Shown: one piece after another, positions 17,900-27,371 of the stretch
How the letters are laid out: every line of letters starts with the position of its first letter
Numbering within the stretch: the stretch's first letter is position 1
Source of the DNA: Thalassospira profundimaris
GTDB lineage: Bacteria > Pseudomonadota > Alphaproteobacteria > Rhodospirillales > Thalassospiraceae
DNA: 64,000 nt
Reading direction: 5' to 3'
Assembly: GCF_003326675.1 (NCBI RefSeq)
Contig: NZ_JPWF01000016.1
Span: forward strand, 24,889-88,888
Notes under the pieces: model-generated
Told to the model about the DNA's origin: nothing
Databases searched by the model: none
What the model saw: the letters and a program-made list of their open reading frames with translations, nothing else
Made by a program: the position numbers and the translations under genes

Positions 17900-18766
17900 C
17901 TAGCCGGTGGAGCGTCCGGGCAGCGGAAGCACATCATCCTCGCCATCAATTTGCGGAAAATTGCCCGATGCCCAGTCGGCTTTGGCCTTTTCGATGCGTT
18001 CCTTGGAGGAAGCAACGAAATTCCACCATAAATGCCGATGGCCCAGCGGCAAGCCGCCCAGCAACATCACGCGGCTTTCGGTCGCAGCAACGATATCGGG
18101 GATTTCTTCGGGCGCGACATAGACAAAGCTTTCCGGGCCATAGGCGACGCCATCGATATTGACACTGCCCGAGACCACATAAACTGCCCCTTCCTGATTT
18201 TCACCGGGAAGCAGCAATTGCGCGCCTTCGTCCATGTGAACATCAAGGTAATACAGCTTGGATTTGACCGGCACCGGTGCGGTTTTCCCGAAAGCTTCGC
18301 CCGCGATCAGACGCATGTGAAGCCCGGCATCCTCGATCACCGGCAGGTCGTTTTTCGAGACGTGATAAAAGGCCGGTTCGGATTCTTCTTCTTCCTCGGG
18401 CACGGCGACCCAAAGTTGGAGACCGTCAAGTTCGTGCACCGAATTGCGCACCGCCGGTGTTTCACGTTCGGAATGGGTAATGCCATGCCCGGCATTCATC
18501 CAGTTCAGATCGCCCGGCGTGATTTCCAGATTGCTGCCCAGACTGTCACGATGCAGAACCGCCCCCTTGAACAGGTACGTCACGGTTGCCAGACAGATAT
18601 GGGGATGCGGGGGAACGTCAATGCCCTGCCCCGGCTGAAATTCGGCAGGTCCCATATGATCAAAGAACACAAACGGCCCGACCGAACGGACGTCGCGATG
18701 CGGCAGAACGCGGCGCACTGAAAACGCACCCAGATCGGCTTCCTTGCCAGTGATGAGCTTAACCAA
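17900..18766 (-). CDS. Pirin-family bicupin protein
   Basis: A 288-residue pirin. The N-terminal cupin carries the signature PHPHICLATVTYLFKGAVLHRDSLG and GHGITHSE; the His residues (about 56, 58, 101) and Glu (about 103) form the metal site, and all are present. Bacterial pirins bind iron and some have quercetin dioxygenase activity. The start codon is TTG at 18766, supported by a strong AAAGGAGG six bases upstream; no in-frame ATG lies near the expected N-terminus. The C-terminal cupin spans about residues 170-270. Confidence 0.9.
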   Translation of the reverse strand: MVKLITGKEADLGAFSVRRVLPHRDVRSVGPFVFFDHMGPAEFQPGQGIDVPPHPHICLATVTYLFKGAVLHRDSLGSNLEITPGDLNWMNAGHGITHSERETPAVRNSVHELDGLQLWVAVPEEEEESEPAFYHVSKNDLPVIEDAGLHMRLIAGEAFGKTAPVPVKSKLYYLDVHMDEGAQLLLPGENQEGAVYVVSGSVNIDGVAYGPESFVYVAPEEIPDIVAATESRVMLLGGLPLGHRHLWWNFVASSKERIEKAKADWASGNFPQIDGEDDVLPLPGRSTG

Positions 18767-18850
18767 GCGCCGCCTCCTTTATATATGTCAGGTGGGAACA
18801 GCCCGAACCGGCGGACTGTCCCGGTTTAATGTGCCGATATCACTGCCCGA

Positions 18851-19891
18851 TTACGGGCACGGGAATGGCCATTTCTGATGGATTGCTTCGATCTCGGCCA
18901 GAACATCGTCCGACAGCGTGATCTTGGCCGACCCGATATTGGTTTTCAGTTGTTCCATGCTGGTCGCGCCGATGATGTTCGAGGTCAGGAACGGACGCGA
19001 ATTCACATAAGCCAACGCCATCTGGCACGGATCAAGACCGTTATCCTTGGCCAGTTTCACATAGGCCTCGGTCGATTTGATGCCGTTTTCGGTCTGATAG
19101 CGGCTGAAATATTGCGGCCATTTGGCAACACGGGTTCCTTCGGGACGGGCGCCGCCCAGATATTTGCCAGAAAGCGCACCACCACCCAGCGGCGAATAGG
19201 CCAGAAGACCGGCATCTTCGCGGATCGAACATTCAGCCATGCCGACTTCATATTGGCGGGTCAGAAGGCTGTAGGGGTTTTGAACCGAAACCACACGCGG
19301 CCAGCCATTTTTCTCGGCCAGTTCAAGGAACTTCATCAGTCCCCACGGGTTTTCGTTCGACAGACCGATATGGCGAACCTTGCCGGCCTTTACCAGTTCA
19401 TCAAGGGCCTCGAGGCTTTCCTCGATCGGGGTGAAATCTTCGTCGGCGTCATGGACATAACCCAGCTTGCCAAAGAAGTTGGAGTTACGATCCGGCCAAT
19501 GGAGCTGATAAAGATCGAGATAATCGGTTTTCAGACGGGTAAGCGACCCGTCAATCGCCTCAAAGATTTGGGCACGAGTCAGACGCGGCCCGTTACGAAC
19601 ATAGGAAAAACGTTCAGCCGGACCGACAATCTTGGAAGCAATCACCAGATCATCGCGTTTACCGCGTTTTTCAAGCCAGTTGCCGATGATGGTTTCGGTT
19701 GCGGTAAAGGTCTCTTCCATTGCCGGGACCGGGTACATTTCGGCGGTATCAATGAAATTGACTTCATTGGCGGTCGCGTAATCAAGCTGTTCGAAAGCTT
19801 CGTCCTGCGTATTCTGCTGGCCCCAGGTCATCGTGCCCAGGCAAATCACACTGACATCAATGTCAGTACGTCCCAATCGACGGTATTCCAT
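18851..19891 (-). CDS. Aldo/keto reductase, Tas-like
   Basis: A 346-residue NADPH-dependent oxidoreductase of the AKR superfamily, close to the Tas/YghZ type (MEYRRLGRTDIDVSVICLGTMTWG). The catalytic set is visible: Asp and Tyr in FIDTAEMYP, Lys in VIASKIVG, His in YQLHWPDRNSNF. The physiological substrate is unknown. The frame is open 36 codons upstream, but the ATG at 19891 has AAGGGGA seven bases before it and matches the family start. It stands alone. Confidence 0.9.
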   Translation of the reverse strand: MEYRRLGRTDIDVSVICLGTMTWGQQNTQDEAFEQLDYATANEVNFIDTAEMYPVPAMEETFTATETIIGNWLEKRGKRDDLVIASKIVGPAERFSYVRNGPRLTRAQIFEAIDGSLTRLKTDYLDLYQLHWPDRNSNFFGKLGYVHDADEDFTPIEESLEALDELVKAGKVRHIGLSNENPWGLMKFLELAEKNGWPRVVSVQNPYSLLTRQYEVGMAECSIREDAGLLAYSPLGGGALSGKYLGGARPEGTRVAKWPQYFSRYQTENGIKSTEAYVKLAKDNGLDPCQMALAYVNSRPFLTSNIIGATSMEQLKTNIGSAKITLSDDVLAEIEAIHQKWPFPCP

Positions 19892-20062
19892 ATAACAATC
19901 CCCTTTTGCATCCCGACGCCAAGCGGCTCCTGATGGGATGCGACTTTTCACAATGGTATGAATATATCCCGTGGCGCGCGCGATGAAACCGCCCGACATA
20001 AAAAATCTTCGTCCGCCATGGATTTATCGCGCAGTTTCAAACGATGTTAGCGCTAACAAAGC

Positions 20063-21181
20063 CTAGATAAACAGGGTCAGAACCCCGGTATAGCCATAGA
20101 AACGGTCGTTGCAAATTTCGCCATTGCCGTAAAAACCGGTCAGGGGCAGATCACCGAGTTCGTCGCGGATGATCATCATTTCACGGCTTTCGGTGCCAAA
20201 CAGATGCGGGCCGCGCGCGACACAGCTGCAATAAAGGGCGCCGCGCGGCTTGCCCGGCAGGCGTTTTTGCAATTCCGCCAGCATACGGCGCAAATCCTGT
20301 TCGGCGGCCGCACCGTCACGACGGACAAAGCGGATGGCATCACCGGCCTGCACATCGCCACTTATGGCAATCATATTGTTGTTGGGATCAATCCCCATCA
20401 GATTACGCACAACAAAATCGCCGGTATCAGAGCCGGGCACCATCAGGGCCGCATGATAACGGCCCGATGCGATGGAATGTTCACTGCCATCGGCATCAAG
20501 TTCTTCTTTCAGGACCTCAAGTGCCGGGCGATCATCAAGCGTGGAAACAATGCCTTCGCGTCCCTCGGTCACGCGGTGAACCGGCCCGACCGGCGTGCAG
20601 GCCTGACTGATGCCGACCTGTACTGTGGTTTTGCCGTCAAACAAAACGCCTGAAAGACCGCCGTCAACAACGCGATCGGCGATCTGTGGTGCGCTTCGTT
20701 CGCCAGAAGCAATCCCGCCAACAAGATAGGTTGAGCCCATCCGCGCCAATTCGGACAAGGTCGCAAGACTTTGCGGTGCGCCCGGATCGCCATGCACCAG
20801 ACCGAATATCGGTTGCAGACGATCAATCGCCTTTTGCAATTCCGGCGCATCGAGATCGGCATCGGTTTTAAGCGGCTCAAAGATATGGAATTCATCACTG
20901 GCAAAGGGGGCAACCATCACGGATGCCGCCGGCACTCCGAAATAGGCCCGACCCGATCCACACACACCAACGCCCGATGTGCCGATCCAGTGTTCAACAG
21001 AAAGCCGGGATCGCAGGAAGGTCAGGATACTGCCGATATCTTCAGCCAATGCCTCGGAAACATACAGGAAAGCCAGCGCCTGATCAGGTAGCGGTTCTTT
21101 TTCCAAAAGCTCTGCCAGTTCGGAGGCAACAGAAGCCCAGTTTTCCCCGCTGGCATGTGCAGCCCGAAATTCCGCTGTCAT
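20063..21181 (-). CDS. FIST-domain sensor protein (FIST_N and FIST_C)
   Basis: A 372-residue soluble protein with a FIST_N domain (about residues 25-210) and a FIST_C domain (about 225-355). The latter carries the typical ending LYCSCVARGPHLFGTESREMMIIRDELGDLPLTGFYGNGEICN. FIST domains are thought to bind small ligands such as amino acids and usually accompany signal-transduction proteins. Here no kinase or regulator adjoins, so its partner is unknown. The Cys residues near 327 and 329 are conserved in the family. The ATG at 21181 begins a short helical segment before the domain. Confidence 0.87.
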   Translation of the reverse strand: MTAEFRAAHASGENWASVASELAELLEKEPLPDQALAFLYVSEALAEDIGSILTFLRSRLSVEHWIGTSGVGVCGSGRAYFGVPAASVMVAPFASDEFHIFEPLKTDADLDAPELQKAIDRLQPIFGLVHGDPGAPQSLATLSELARMGSTYLVGGIASGERSAPQIADRVVDGGLSGVLFDGKTTVQVGISQACTPVGPVHRVTEGREGIVSTLDDRPALEVLKEELDADGSEHSIASGRYHAALMVPGSDTGDFVVRNLMGIDPNNNMIAISGDVQAGDAIRFVRRDGAAAEQDLRRMLAELQKRLPGKPRGALYCSCVARGPHLFGTESREMMIIRDELGDLPLTGFYGNGEICNDRFYGYTGVLTLFI

Positions 21182-21341
21182 GTATTCTCCCGATCTAGAC
21201 TGGTCTGTTGATCCGGGTCTTGCGCCCGTTTTCTCCCGTAAATGCCGATTTATTGGTCACGGCACTTTCTGTTATCTAAGCACTCGGCCAAGTCTTCGAC
21301 AAGGGCCAAGGCCAATGCATTGGCAAATGTCATGACCGGCA

Positions 21342-22046
21342 TCAGGAAATATGTTTGCGCAGCAAATCCATCGCCGCATTCAACTGTGTCATCCGCTGAT
21401 GGGAGCCATAATTGCTGTCAGGATGGTGAATGGCCGCCAGAACGCGATATTTGGCCCGAACAGCGCGCATATCGGGGCGCGCATTGGGGGCAAAACCCAT
21501 TACATGCAGGGCCTCGTTAAAGGTCGTGACACCGCGATCAAGCGGATCAAAGGCCAGATTATCCACAATCTGGCGCAGACGTTCGAGTTCTTCGCGCGAT
21601 TGCAAAAGTTCGACGGGCGGTTCGGCCTGTCGCTTTTTAAGCGCCCGGGCTTCTTCCAGGGCGGCCCGTTCCGCGGCTAGAACGTGGGATTTTTCAACCC
21701 GCATCTTCACGTAACCCGCATCGAAATCAATGGCCATTTTCAATGCTTTACGCACTGTCACAATGGCAAATCCCGGCGGAAGGCGCAGTTGCAGGCGCGG
21801 CTTGCGACGCCAGGGACGGCCTTCGGCGGGGCCGGATTTCAAAACGATGGTTTCGCGGTCACCTTTTGGTGGATCGCCCGGATCTTCGTAATCTTCAATA
21901 GCCTTTTCCGGCACAATCAACATGACGGAACGCGCCAGATCGGCGGCATTAACACCGCGGCGCTCGGCCAGTTGCAAAACAGCATCCCGGAAAACCGACG
22001 AACAGGGGATGGTATAGGATTGCTTGACACCAGTTGCTGCGGACAC
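21342..22046 (-). CDS. J-domain-containing protein with N-terminal helical domain
   Basis: A 234-residue protein. The C-terminal 45 residues form a J domain, with the HPD motif at about residues 208-210 (LAAIHHPDSNYGSHQRMTQLNAAMDLL), the signature that stimulates DnaK. The N-terminal 50 residues (IPCSSVFRDAVLQLAERRGVNAADLARSVMLIVP) resemble a short ribbon-helix-helix or similar DNA/protein-binding unit, and a charged coiled segment covers about 120-165. Translation probably starts at GTG 22046, with AAAGGG eight bases before it. It lies next to the GANTC-rich gap, whose right-hand part would hold its promoter. Confidence 0.7.
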   Translation of the reverse strand: MSAATGVKQSYTIPCSSVFRDAVLQLAERRGVNAADLARSVMLIVPEKAIEDYEDPGDPPKGDRETIVLKSGPAEGRPWRRKPRLQLRLPPGFAIVTVRKALKMAIDFDAGYVKMRVEKSHVLAAERAALEEARALKKRQAEPPVELLQSREELERLRQIVDNLAFDPLDRGVTTFNEALHVMGFAPNARPDMRAVRAKYRVLAAIHHPDSNYGSHQRMTQLNAAMDLLRKHIS

Positions 22047-22158
22047 GCCAGACCCTTTGATAAGATACTGATTTTATTTAAAAATAATGCGGTCTTTTCG
22101 CGGGTTACCTATCACAACAGCGATGCTGTGATCCCGGATTTGGAAAAGTGTATCTGTC

Positions 22159-22424
22159 GATTCCGGCCTCTGCAACTGCATTTGCAGTCAAGTTTGAATC
22201 GCTTCCGATTCATCCACAGGAAAAACAGCGACTCGAAATGTGATCCCGGAGTCGACAAAAAGGATTCAAGTCCCTGATATTGCGCCATTCTTGCAGAATC
22301 CCCAATGAATCCGCGGGGCGACTCGGCGAAAACTTATTCAACAAACTTATCCACAGGGCGCTGGTATCGGTAGAGAACAATTTTTGCCTAAATCGTTGAA
22401 TCAACTGGCTTCTTTGTATGAATC
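22159..22424. repeat. Cluster of 11 GANTC (CcrM-type) methylation sites
   Basis: GANTC occurs at 22159, 22196, 22207, 22230, 22249, 22263, 22296, 22307, 22320, 22398 and 22420, against about one expected per 256 bp at random. Alphaproteobacterial CcrM methylates this sequence, and clusters are known at origins and regulated promoters. The sites were read directly from the sequence. Confidence 0.9.
22210..22355 (+). promoter_or_regulatory. DnaA-box-like sequences
   Basis: TTATCCACA at 22347-22355 is an exact match to the consensus DnaA box. TCATCCACA at 22210-22218 differs at one base and overlaps a GANTC site. A further one-mismatch site, TTATCCAGA, lies at 22979-22987. Binding is not shown. 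Confidence 0.45.
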
Positions 22425-23020
22425 ACCGGTTTCAACATGGCATGACAAAAACAACGTTTCAGGTCAAGAGCCTGAAATTGCCGTTTCGGAATTCAGATCG
22501 GAACACATAAAACAACATATGCAGTTAACATGTGGAGAGATCGGAACATAACCGAAAGTAAATGGTATGTTAATTTTACAGCATCCCCGCTGTTGAGAGG
22601 GTAAAAACGGCGTTTTCACCCGTTTTTCTACCTGTTTTCAGCGGCCCACACATCACTTTAACCCATTGTTTTAATACACACTTTCAGACAATCACCTGGT
22701 CTCTCACCGGATCAGGCACGCAACCAAATTATTCGTTTCGGGTTGTTGATAATTTCTATCTACATATGCAGTTTTATTTTCTGAGGACCTCCAATTTTAG
22801 CCACCAGCAGCGTAATTTCAGAATTTGAAAGACGCCACACGCCCTGATAACACCCTGTAATACTGCGATTTTTTAGCATCTGCAAAATGGAGATGGTGAA
22901 AGCCGCGAACAGCATCCTGATCTGCGATCAAGACGATCCGTGATCAGATCGAAAATCGCCTGATGTGCCGATTTGACATTATCCAGAGGCGCAGGCACGC
23001 GACCGACACGCCATTTGGGT

Positions 23021-23058
23021 ATAAAAAAGCCCTGTCACGGCAAGCATGACAGGGCTTT
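23021..23058 (-). terminator. Terminator of tesA
   Basis: A 12-bp perfect stem (23026-23037 with 23047-23058) with a 9-base loop is followed on the minus strand by TTTTTTAT. Confidence 0.92.
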
Positions 23059-23074
23059 GGGGTATTGTGATTGA

Positions 23075-23782
23075 TCAGGAGGCGTCATCAAGAAGGTTGA
23101 TTACATTGGGTAGAATACGTTCGACAATTACCCCGACCCCGTCGGCATTCGGATGCATTCCATCATCCTGATTAAGGGTGGGCTCGGCCGCAACGCCATC
23201 AAGGAAAAACGGATAAAAATCAATCTCGTAGCGCCCGGCAAGGTCGGGATAGATGCTGTTGAATTCATCGCCATACGCCGCCCCCATATTGGGCGGCGCC
23301 ATCATTCCGGCCAGAAGAATATCCACATCCTGCGCCCGCAGCTTTTCAATGATCTGTGCCAAATTATCGCGGGTCTGGGACGGTTCGACCCCGCGCAGGG
23401 CATCATTGGCCCCCAGTTCAAGCAAGACGGCATCAGGCTTGTCGACAAGCGCCCAGTCAAGGCGGGCCAACCCGGCCGCCGAAGTATCACCGGACACCGA
23501 ACTGTTGATCACCCGAACATCATGCCCTGCGTCCTTAAGGGCGGCTTCAAGTTTCGGGGCGAAGCCATCATCATGGGAAAGGCCATATCCGGCCATCAAG
23601 CTATCCCCAAACAAAACAATGGTTTGCGGTGCTTCATCCTTGGCCTGAACTGGTGCAATCCCGCCGAACAATGCGACAAACCCCAACAGGATCGCCGACA
23701 GAACCGGTGCGAAATGCCGTTTGCGCAACCGCAAAGCAGTGAACTCGATTACAGTGCGACCTTGCCCGGAAGCCCAATTCAT
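23075..23782 (-). CDS. tesA: SGNH-family arylesterase/lysophospholipase TesA
   Basis: A 235-residue exported hydrolase. After a basic start and a hydrophobic signal (residues about 26-45, ending VQAKDEA) come the SGNH blocks: GDS in IVLFGDSLMAGYGL (nucleophile Ser), the Gly of SSVSGDTSAAG, Asn in LELGANDALRG, and the catalytic Asp/His in DGMHPNADG. The family hydrolyses thioesters, lysophospholipids and aryl esters in the periplasm. ATG 23782 has AAGGTGAGA upstream; a GTG at 23809 is an alternative. It is divergent from ybbA-ybbP, the same arrangement as in Escherichia coli. Confidence 0.92.
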   Translation of the reverse strand: MNWASGQGRTVIEFTALRLRKRHFAPVLSAILLGFVALFGGIAPVQAKDEAPQTIVLFGDSLMAGYGLSHDDGFAPKLEAALKDAGHDVRVINSSVSGDTSAAGLARLDWALVDKPDAVLLELGANDALRGVEPSQTRDNLAQIIEKLRAQDVDILLAGMMAPPNMGAAYGDEFNSIYPDLAGRYEIDFYPFFLDGVAAEPTLNQDDGMHPNADGVGVIVERILPNVINLLDDAS

Positions 23783-23950
23783 ATCAATTCTCACCTTGTA
23801 AGCTGTCACCTTGCTGATGTGGTTACCTACCGGTTACCCTTCGACAGCGCATTCAAACCGCTAGAAGTTTGAACCAGAAACGTCCTGATCCGTAAGCTTA
23901 TGTAACCTGCTTTGTTGATCTTGCAACGGACAAGCCCGATTGGACCCGAT

Positions 23951-24697
23951 ATGAGTGTGACCGAAACCACCACGATCCCGGAACAAACAGATATTTCCGC
24001 GGGCGAGAAACCCAAACAGACAATTGATGTCCGGAACCTTAAGCTGCGCCTGCAAGGTCCGGCCGGCATTGTCGAGATTCTTAAGGGTGTTGATCTGTCA
24101 CTGAATGCCGGGGAACGGGTCAGTCTGGTCGGCCCGTCCGGGTCGGGCAAAACATCACTTTTGATGGTTATTGCGGGATTGGAACAAGCGCAGGAAGGGG
24201 TCGTCAATGTCTGTGGCAATGATCTGCGCGCCCTTGATGAAGACGGCCTGGCACTTTATCGCCGCCACCATGTCGGCATTGTATTTCAGGACTTCCATCT
24301 GATCCCGACCATGAGTGCGCTTGAAAACGTTGCACTTCCGATGGAGTTCGCCGGACGCAAGGATGCCTTTGAAAAGGCCCGCGCCGAACTTGAACTGGTC
24401 GGGCTTGGCCATCGTACCGATCATTATCCCGGCCAATTGTCCGGCGGCGAACAACAGCGTGTCGCCCTTGCCCGTGCGCTTGCCACCGATCCGGAGCTTT
24501 TGCTGGCCGATGAGCCGACCGGCAACCTTGATGGTGCGACCGGTGAAACGATTATTGAATTGCTGTTTGATCTGACCAAACGCCGTGGCTCCACACTGCT
24601 TCTGATCACCCATGATCCGGGCCTTGCCGAGCGGTGCGACCGCACAGTGATGCTTCGTGATGGTGAAATCGTTTCGCAGCTGGAATCGCAGTCATGA
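23951..24697 (+). CDS. ybbA: ABC transporter ATP-binding protein YbbA
   Basis: A 248-residue ATPase of the LolD/MacB type. Walker A is GPSGSGKTS, the signature [15 protein letters not shown] and Walker [13 protein letters not shown], all intact. It pairs with the large FtsX-type permease encoded next. The stop overlaps the permease start in an ATGA. The YbbA-YbbP pair beside tesA is conserved in proteobacteria and is thought to act in lipid or lipoprotein handling, but its substrate is not established. The ATG at 23951 is preferred to the TTG/ATG frame opening at 23912. Confidence 0.92.
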   Translation: MSVTETTTIPEQTDISAGEKPKQTIDVRNLKLRLQGPAGIVEILKGVDLSLNAGERVSLVGPSGSGKTSLLMVIAGLEQAQEGVVNVCGNDLRALDEDGLALYRRHHVGIVFQDFHLIPTMSALENVALPMEFAGRKDAFEKARAELELVGLGHRTDHYPGQLSGGEQQRVALARALATDPELLLADEPTGNLDGATGETIIELLFDLTKRRGSTLLLITHDPGLAERCDRTVMLRDGEIVSQLESQS

Positions 24698-27252
24698 GCA
24701 TGGATCAGTCTTTATCCCCAAGCGATGACCGCCTTTGGTCGATTGCCTGGCGGGTTTGCCGTCGGGAACTGCGGGGTGGTCTTTCGGGATTTCGCATTTT
24801 TCTGGCCTGCCTTGCACTGGGTGTCGGGGCGATTGCCGCAGTTGGAAACGTTTCGGAGTCCGTTCTTTCGGCGCTGGAGCGTGACGGGCGCAAGCTTTTG
24901 GGCGGCGATGTTGAACTGCGCCTGACCCATCTCGAAGCGACAAGCGAACAGCTTGAATGGCTGGAAAATAACAGCGAACGCCTTGGTCAACTGGCCACCA
25001 TGCGCACCACTGCCTATGGGCCGGATCAACGCCGTCTGGTCGAGTTGAAGGCGGTTGATGACCTTTATCCGCTGTTTGGCGAGATGGAGATTGAAGGCGG
25101 CATTCCCTTTGACGGCATCCTTGATCAGAAGGACGGCATCTGGGGGGCAGTGACCGAGGCCGGGCTTCTGGAACGCCTTAACATCGCGATCGGCGATACT
25201 GTCAAACTTGGCGATATCGATGTGCAAATCCGGGGTGTGATTGCCAAGGAGCCTGACAAGGCTGTCGGCTTTTTCAATTTTGGCCCGCGCCTGATGATTG
25301 CCAAGGCTGCCCTGCCCGATACCGGACTGGTGCAGCCCGGAAGCCTGATCCAGTATTATTACGCATTGGATCTGAACGATAATGAAACACCAACCGCGTT
25401 TCGCGAACGGCTTGAAGACCGGTTCGAAGATGCAGGATGGCGCATTCGCGACACAGCAAACGCCAATCCGGGATTGCGTCGTTTCATTGAACGTTTGACC
25501 CTGTTTCTGACCCTTGTCGGCCTGTCGGCCCTTCTGGTTGGTGGCATCGGGGTTGCCAATGCGGTACGCAGCCATATCGAAAGCAAAACATCCGTTATCG
25601 CCACCCTGAAATCCATCGGGGCGTCGCATGGTCTGGTCTTGCGGATTTACTTCCTGCAAATCCTTGTGCTTGCCCTGATAGGGATTGGCATCGGGCTTTT
25701 GATCGGGGCAGTCACGCCAGCGGTTGTTGCCCCGCTTCTGGCCGGGCGGTTGCCGATTGATGTGACCCTTGGACCGGCATTGCCATCCCTGATCATTGCA
25801 ACCAGCTTCGGGGTTCTGACCACATTGGTCTTTGCCCTGCCGTCGCTGTTGCGCGCACGTGAAATCCCCGCAGCACGATTGTTCCGGGCCAGTGCCGGGC
25901 TGTTTAACGGAAGTCCGGTACGTAAACGCGACCTGCCCTATATCGGTGCGCCGCTTGTTCTTTTGCTGATTCTGACGGTTTTGACGGCAACGGATCAGGC
26001 GATTGCCGTTGGCTTTATTGCCGGATCGGCCGCCGCTGTGGTGATTTTCACCTATGCCGGACGGGGGATTGTATCCCTTTCGAAACGGTTTATCACCGGA
26101 CGGGATGCCTTTTCGCGCCTTGCACTTGCCAACCTGCATCGTCCGGGCGCAAGTACGGTTCCGGTGGCGCTTTCGCTTGGGCTTGGTCTGACCCTTCTGG
26201 TGACGATTTCCGGGATCGAGGGCAATCTTGATAACGAGATCAACGAGAACCTGCCGGAATCCGCCCCGGCATTCTTCTTCCTTGATATTCGTCCCGATCA
26301 GATTGATCAGTTCCGGTCCGAGCTTCTGGCCCAGAAAGATGTTTCGGATATCGAACAAACACCGATGCTGCGCGGGCGTGTCACGGCCATTGACGGGGTT
26401 GATGCCAATGATGTCGGCCCAGGGGATGATCGCTGGTTCCTGCGCGGGGATCGCGGACTTACCTTTGCCGCCACCCCGCCCCCTGAAACCAAGCTGGTGC
26501 GCGGTGAATGGTGGCCAGCCGATTATGAAGATGCGTCCAAGCCGCTGGTTTCGATCAGTGCCGATATCGGTAATGCCTTTGCGCTTGAACCGGGCGATAC
26601 CATCACGGTCAATATCCTTGGCCGAGACATTACCGCCGAGATTGCCAACTGGCGCGAAGTGGAATGGCAAAGCCTGCGCATGAATTTCGCGATGGTGTTT
26701 TCACCGGGTCTGATCGACAAGGCCCCCTATAGCCTGATCGCAACAGCCCATATGCCACGTGAAATGGAAGAACCGGTGGATCGTCTGATCGGTCTGGACT
26801 TCCCCAATGTGTCGGCGATCCGCGTGCGCGAGGCACTGGAAGCCGCCAATGCCATTCTGGCCGGGATCGGGACCGCGCTTAATGCCACCAGCATGATTGC
26901 AATTGTCGCCGGTGTGCTTGTCCTTGCCGGGGCAGTCGCCGCCGGACGGCGCAAGCGGATCTATGATGCCGTGGTGCTTAAGACCCTTGGTGCGACGCGG
27001 GCCAATATCCTTTATGCCTATGCGCTGGAATACGGGATTCTTGGCCTTGCCACCGGGCTCATTGCCGCAATCGTCGGATCAGTTGCCGCTTGGTCGGTAC
27101 TGGTTCTGGTGATGGGGGCCAACTGGGTTCTGTTGCCCATGACCATTCTTGGTCCGATTGGCATCGGATTGTTTGCCACCCTTGCCGCCGGTTTTGTCGG
27201 CACATGGCAGGCCCTGCGCGTTCCGGCCGCACCGTTGCTGCGAAACGAATAG
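24694..27252 (+). CDS. ybbP: Large FtsX-like ABC permease YbbP
   Basis: An 852-residue inner-membrane protein with two FtsX permease units separated by large periplasmic regions. An N-terminal helix follows the segment [15 protein letters not shown]. The first FtsX helices lie at about residues 265-400 ([29 protein letters not shown] is the coupling loop), with two further helices at about 415-455. The second set is at about 730-845 ([24 protein letters not shown]). The length matches YbbP. It shares the ATGA with ybbA, so the two are translated together, and a terminator follows at 27280. Confidence 0.92.
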   Translation: MSMDQSLSPSDDRLWSIAWRVCRRELRGGLSGFRIFLACLALGVGAIAAVGNVSESVLSALERDGRKLLGGDVELRLTHLEATSEQLEWLENNSERLGQLATMRTTAYGPDQRRLVELKAVDDLYPLFGEMEIEGGIPFDGILDQKDGIWGAVTEAGLLERLNIAIGDTVKLGDIDVQIRGVIAKEPDKAVGFFNFGPRLMIAKAALPDTGLVQPGSLIQYYYALDLNDNETPTAFRERLEDRFEDAGWRIRDTANANPGLRRFIERLTLFLTLVGLSALLVGGIGVANAVRSHIESKTSVIATLKSIGASHGLVLRIYFLQILVLALIGIGIGLLIGAVTPAVVAPLLAGRLPIDVTLGPALPSLIIATSFGVLTTLVFALPSLLRAREIPAARLFRASAGLFNGSPVRKRDLPYIGAPLVLLLILTVLTATDQAIAVGFIAGSAAAVVIFTYAGRGIVSLSKRFITGRDAFSRLALANLHRPGASTVPVALSLGLGLTLLVTISGIEGNLDNEINENLPESAPAFFFLDIRPDQIDQFRSELLAQKDVSDIEQTPMLRGRVTAIDGVDANDVGPGDDRWFLRGDRGLTFAATPPPETKLVRGEWWPADYEDASKPLVSISADIGNAFALEPGDTITVNILGRDITAEIANWREVEWQSLRMNFAMVFSPGLIDKAPYSLIATAHMPREMEEPVDRLIGLDFPNVSAIRVREALEAANAILAGIGTALNATSMIAIVAGVLVLAGAVAAGRRKRIYDAVVLKTLGATRANILYAYALEYGILGLATGLIAAIVGSVAAWSVLVLVMGANWVLLPMTILGPIGIGLFATLAAGFVGTWQALRVPAAPLLRNE

Positions 27253-27279
27253 CCCGCAGCATCAAACAGCATCTATCAA

Positions 27280-27315
27280 AACAGGGCCGATCAGATGTGA
27301 TCGGCCCTGTTTGCA
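27280..27315. terminator. Bidirectional terminator between ybbP and the acyl-CoA synthetase gene
   Basis: A 14-bp perfect stem (27280-27293 with 27298-27311) has a GATG loop. T-rich bases flank both sides, so it can serve the convergent genes. Confidence 0.85.
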
Positions 27316-27371
27316 TTTTAAAATCATTTCGATATCAAACCGGAAAACGTCACCCGGTCAAATAAACCGGT

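Larger units (their letters stand above)
22047..23074. other. Long gene-free, AT-rich region with DnaA-box-like and GANTC sites
   Basis: A gap of about 1,028 bp between the J-domain gene and tesA, with no supportable CDS on either strand. It holds a dense GANTC cluster (22159-22424), a perfect TTATCCACA at 22347 and two near matches. A 12-base repeat ACATATGCAGTT occurs at 22515 and 22762, and five GATC sites lie in 32 bp at 22919-22950. At the right end is the tesA terminator. Base composition is clearly AT-richer at 22430-22860 than in neighbouring genes. An origin or regulatory function is inferred, not shown. Confidence 0.6.

Noticed and set aside
22658..22674. TTAA-N9-TTAA, like a CtrA box
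   Set aside because: The CtrA consensus needs seven bases between the TTAA halves; this has nine.
24712..26670. 652-codon minus-strand ORF
   Set aside because: It lies wholly inside ybbP on the other strand, and its composition (Gln/Lys/Arg/Gly-rich) is that of an antisense frame.
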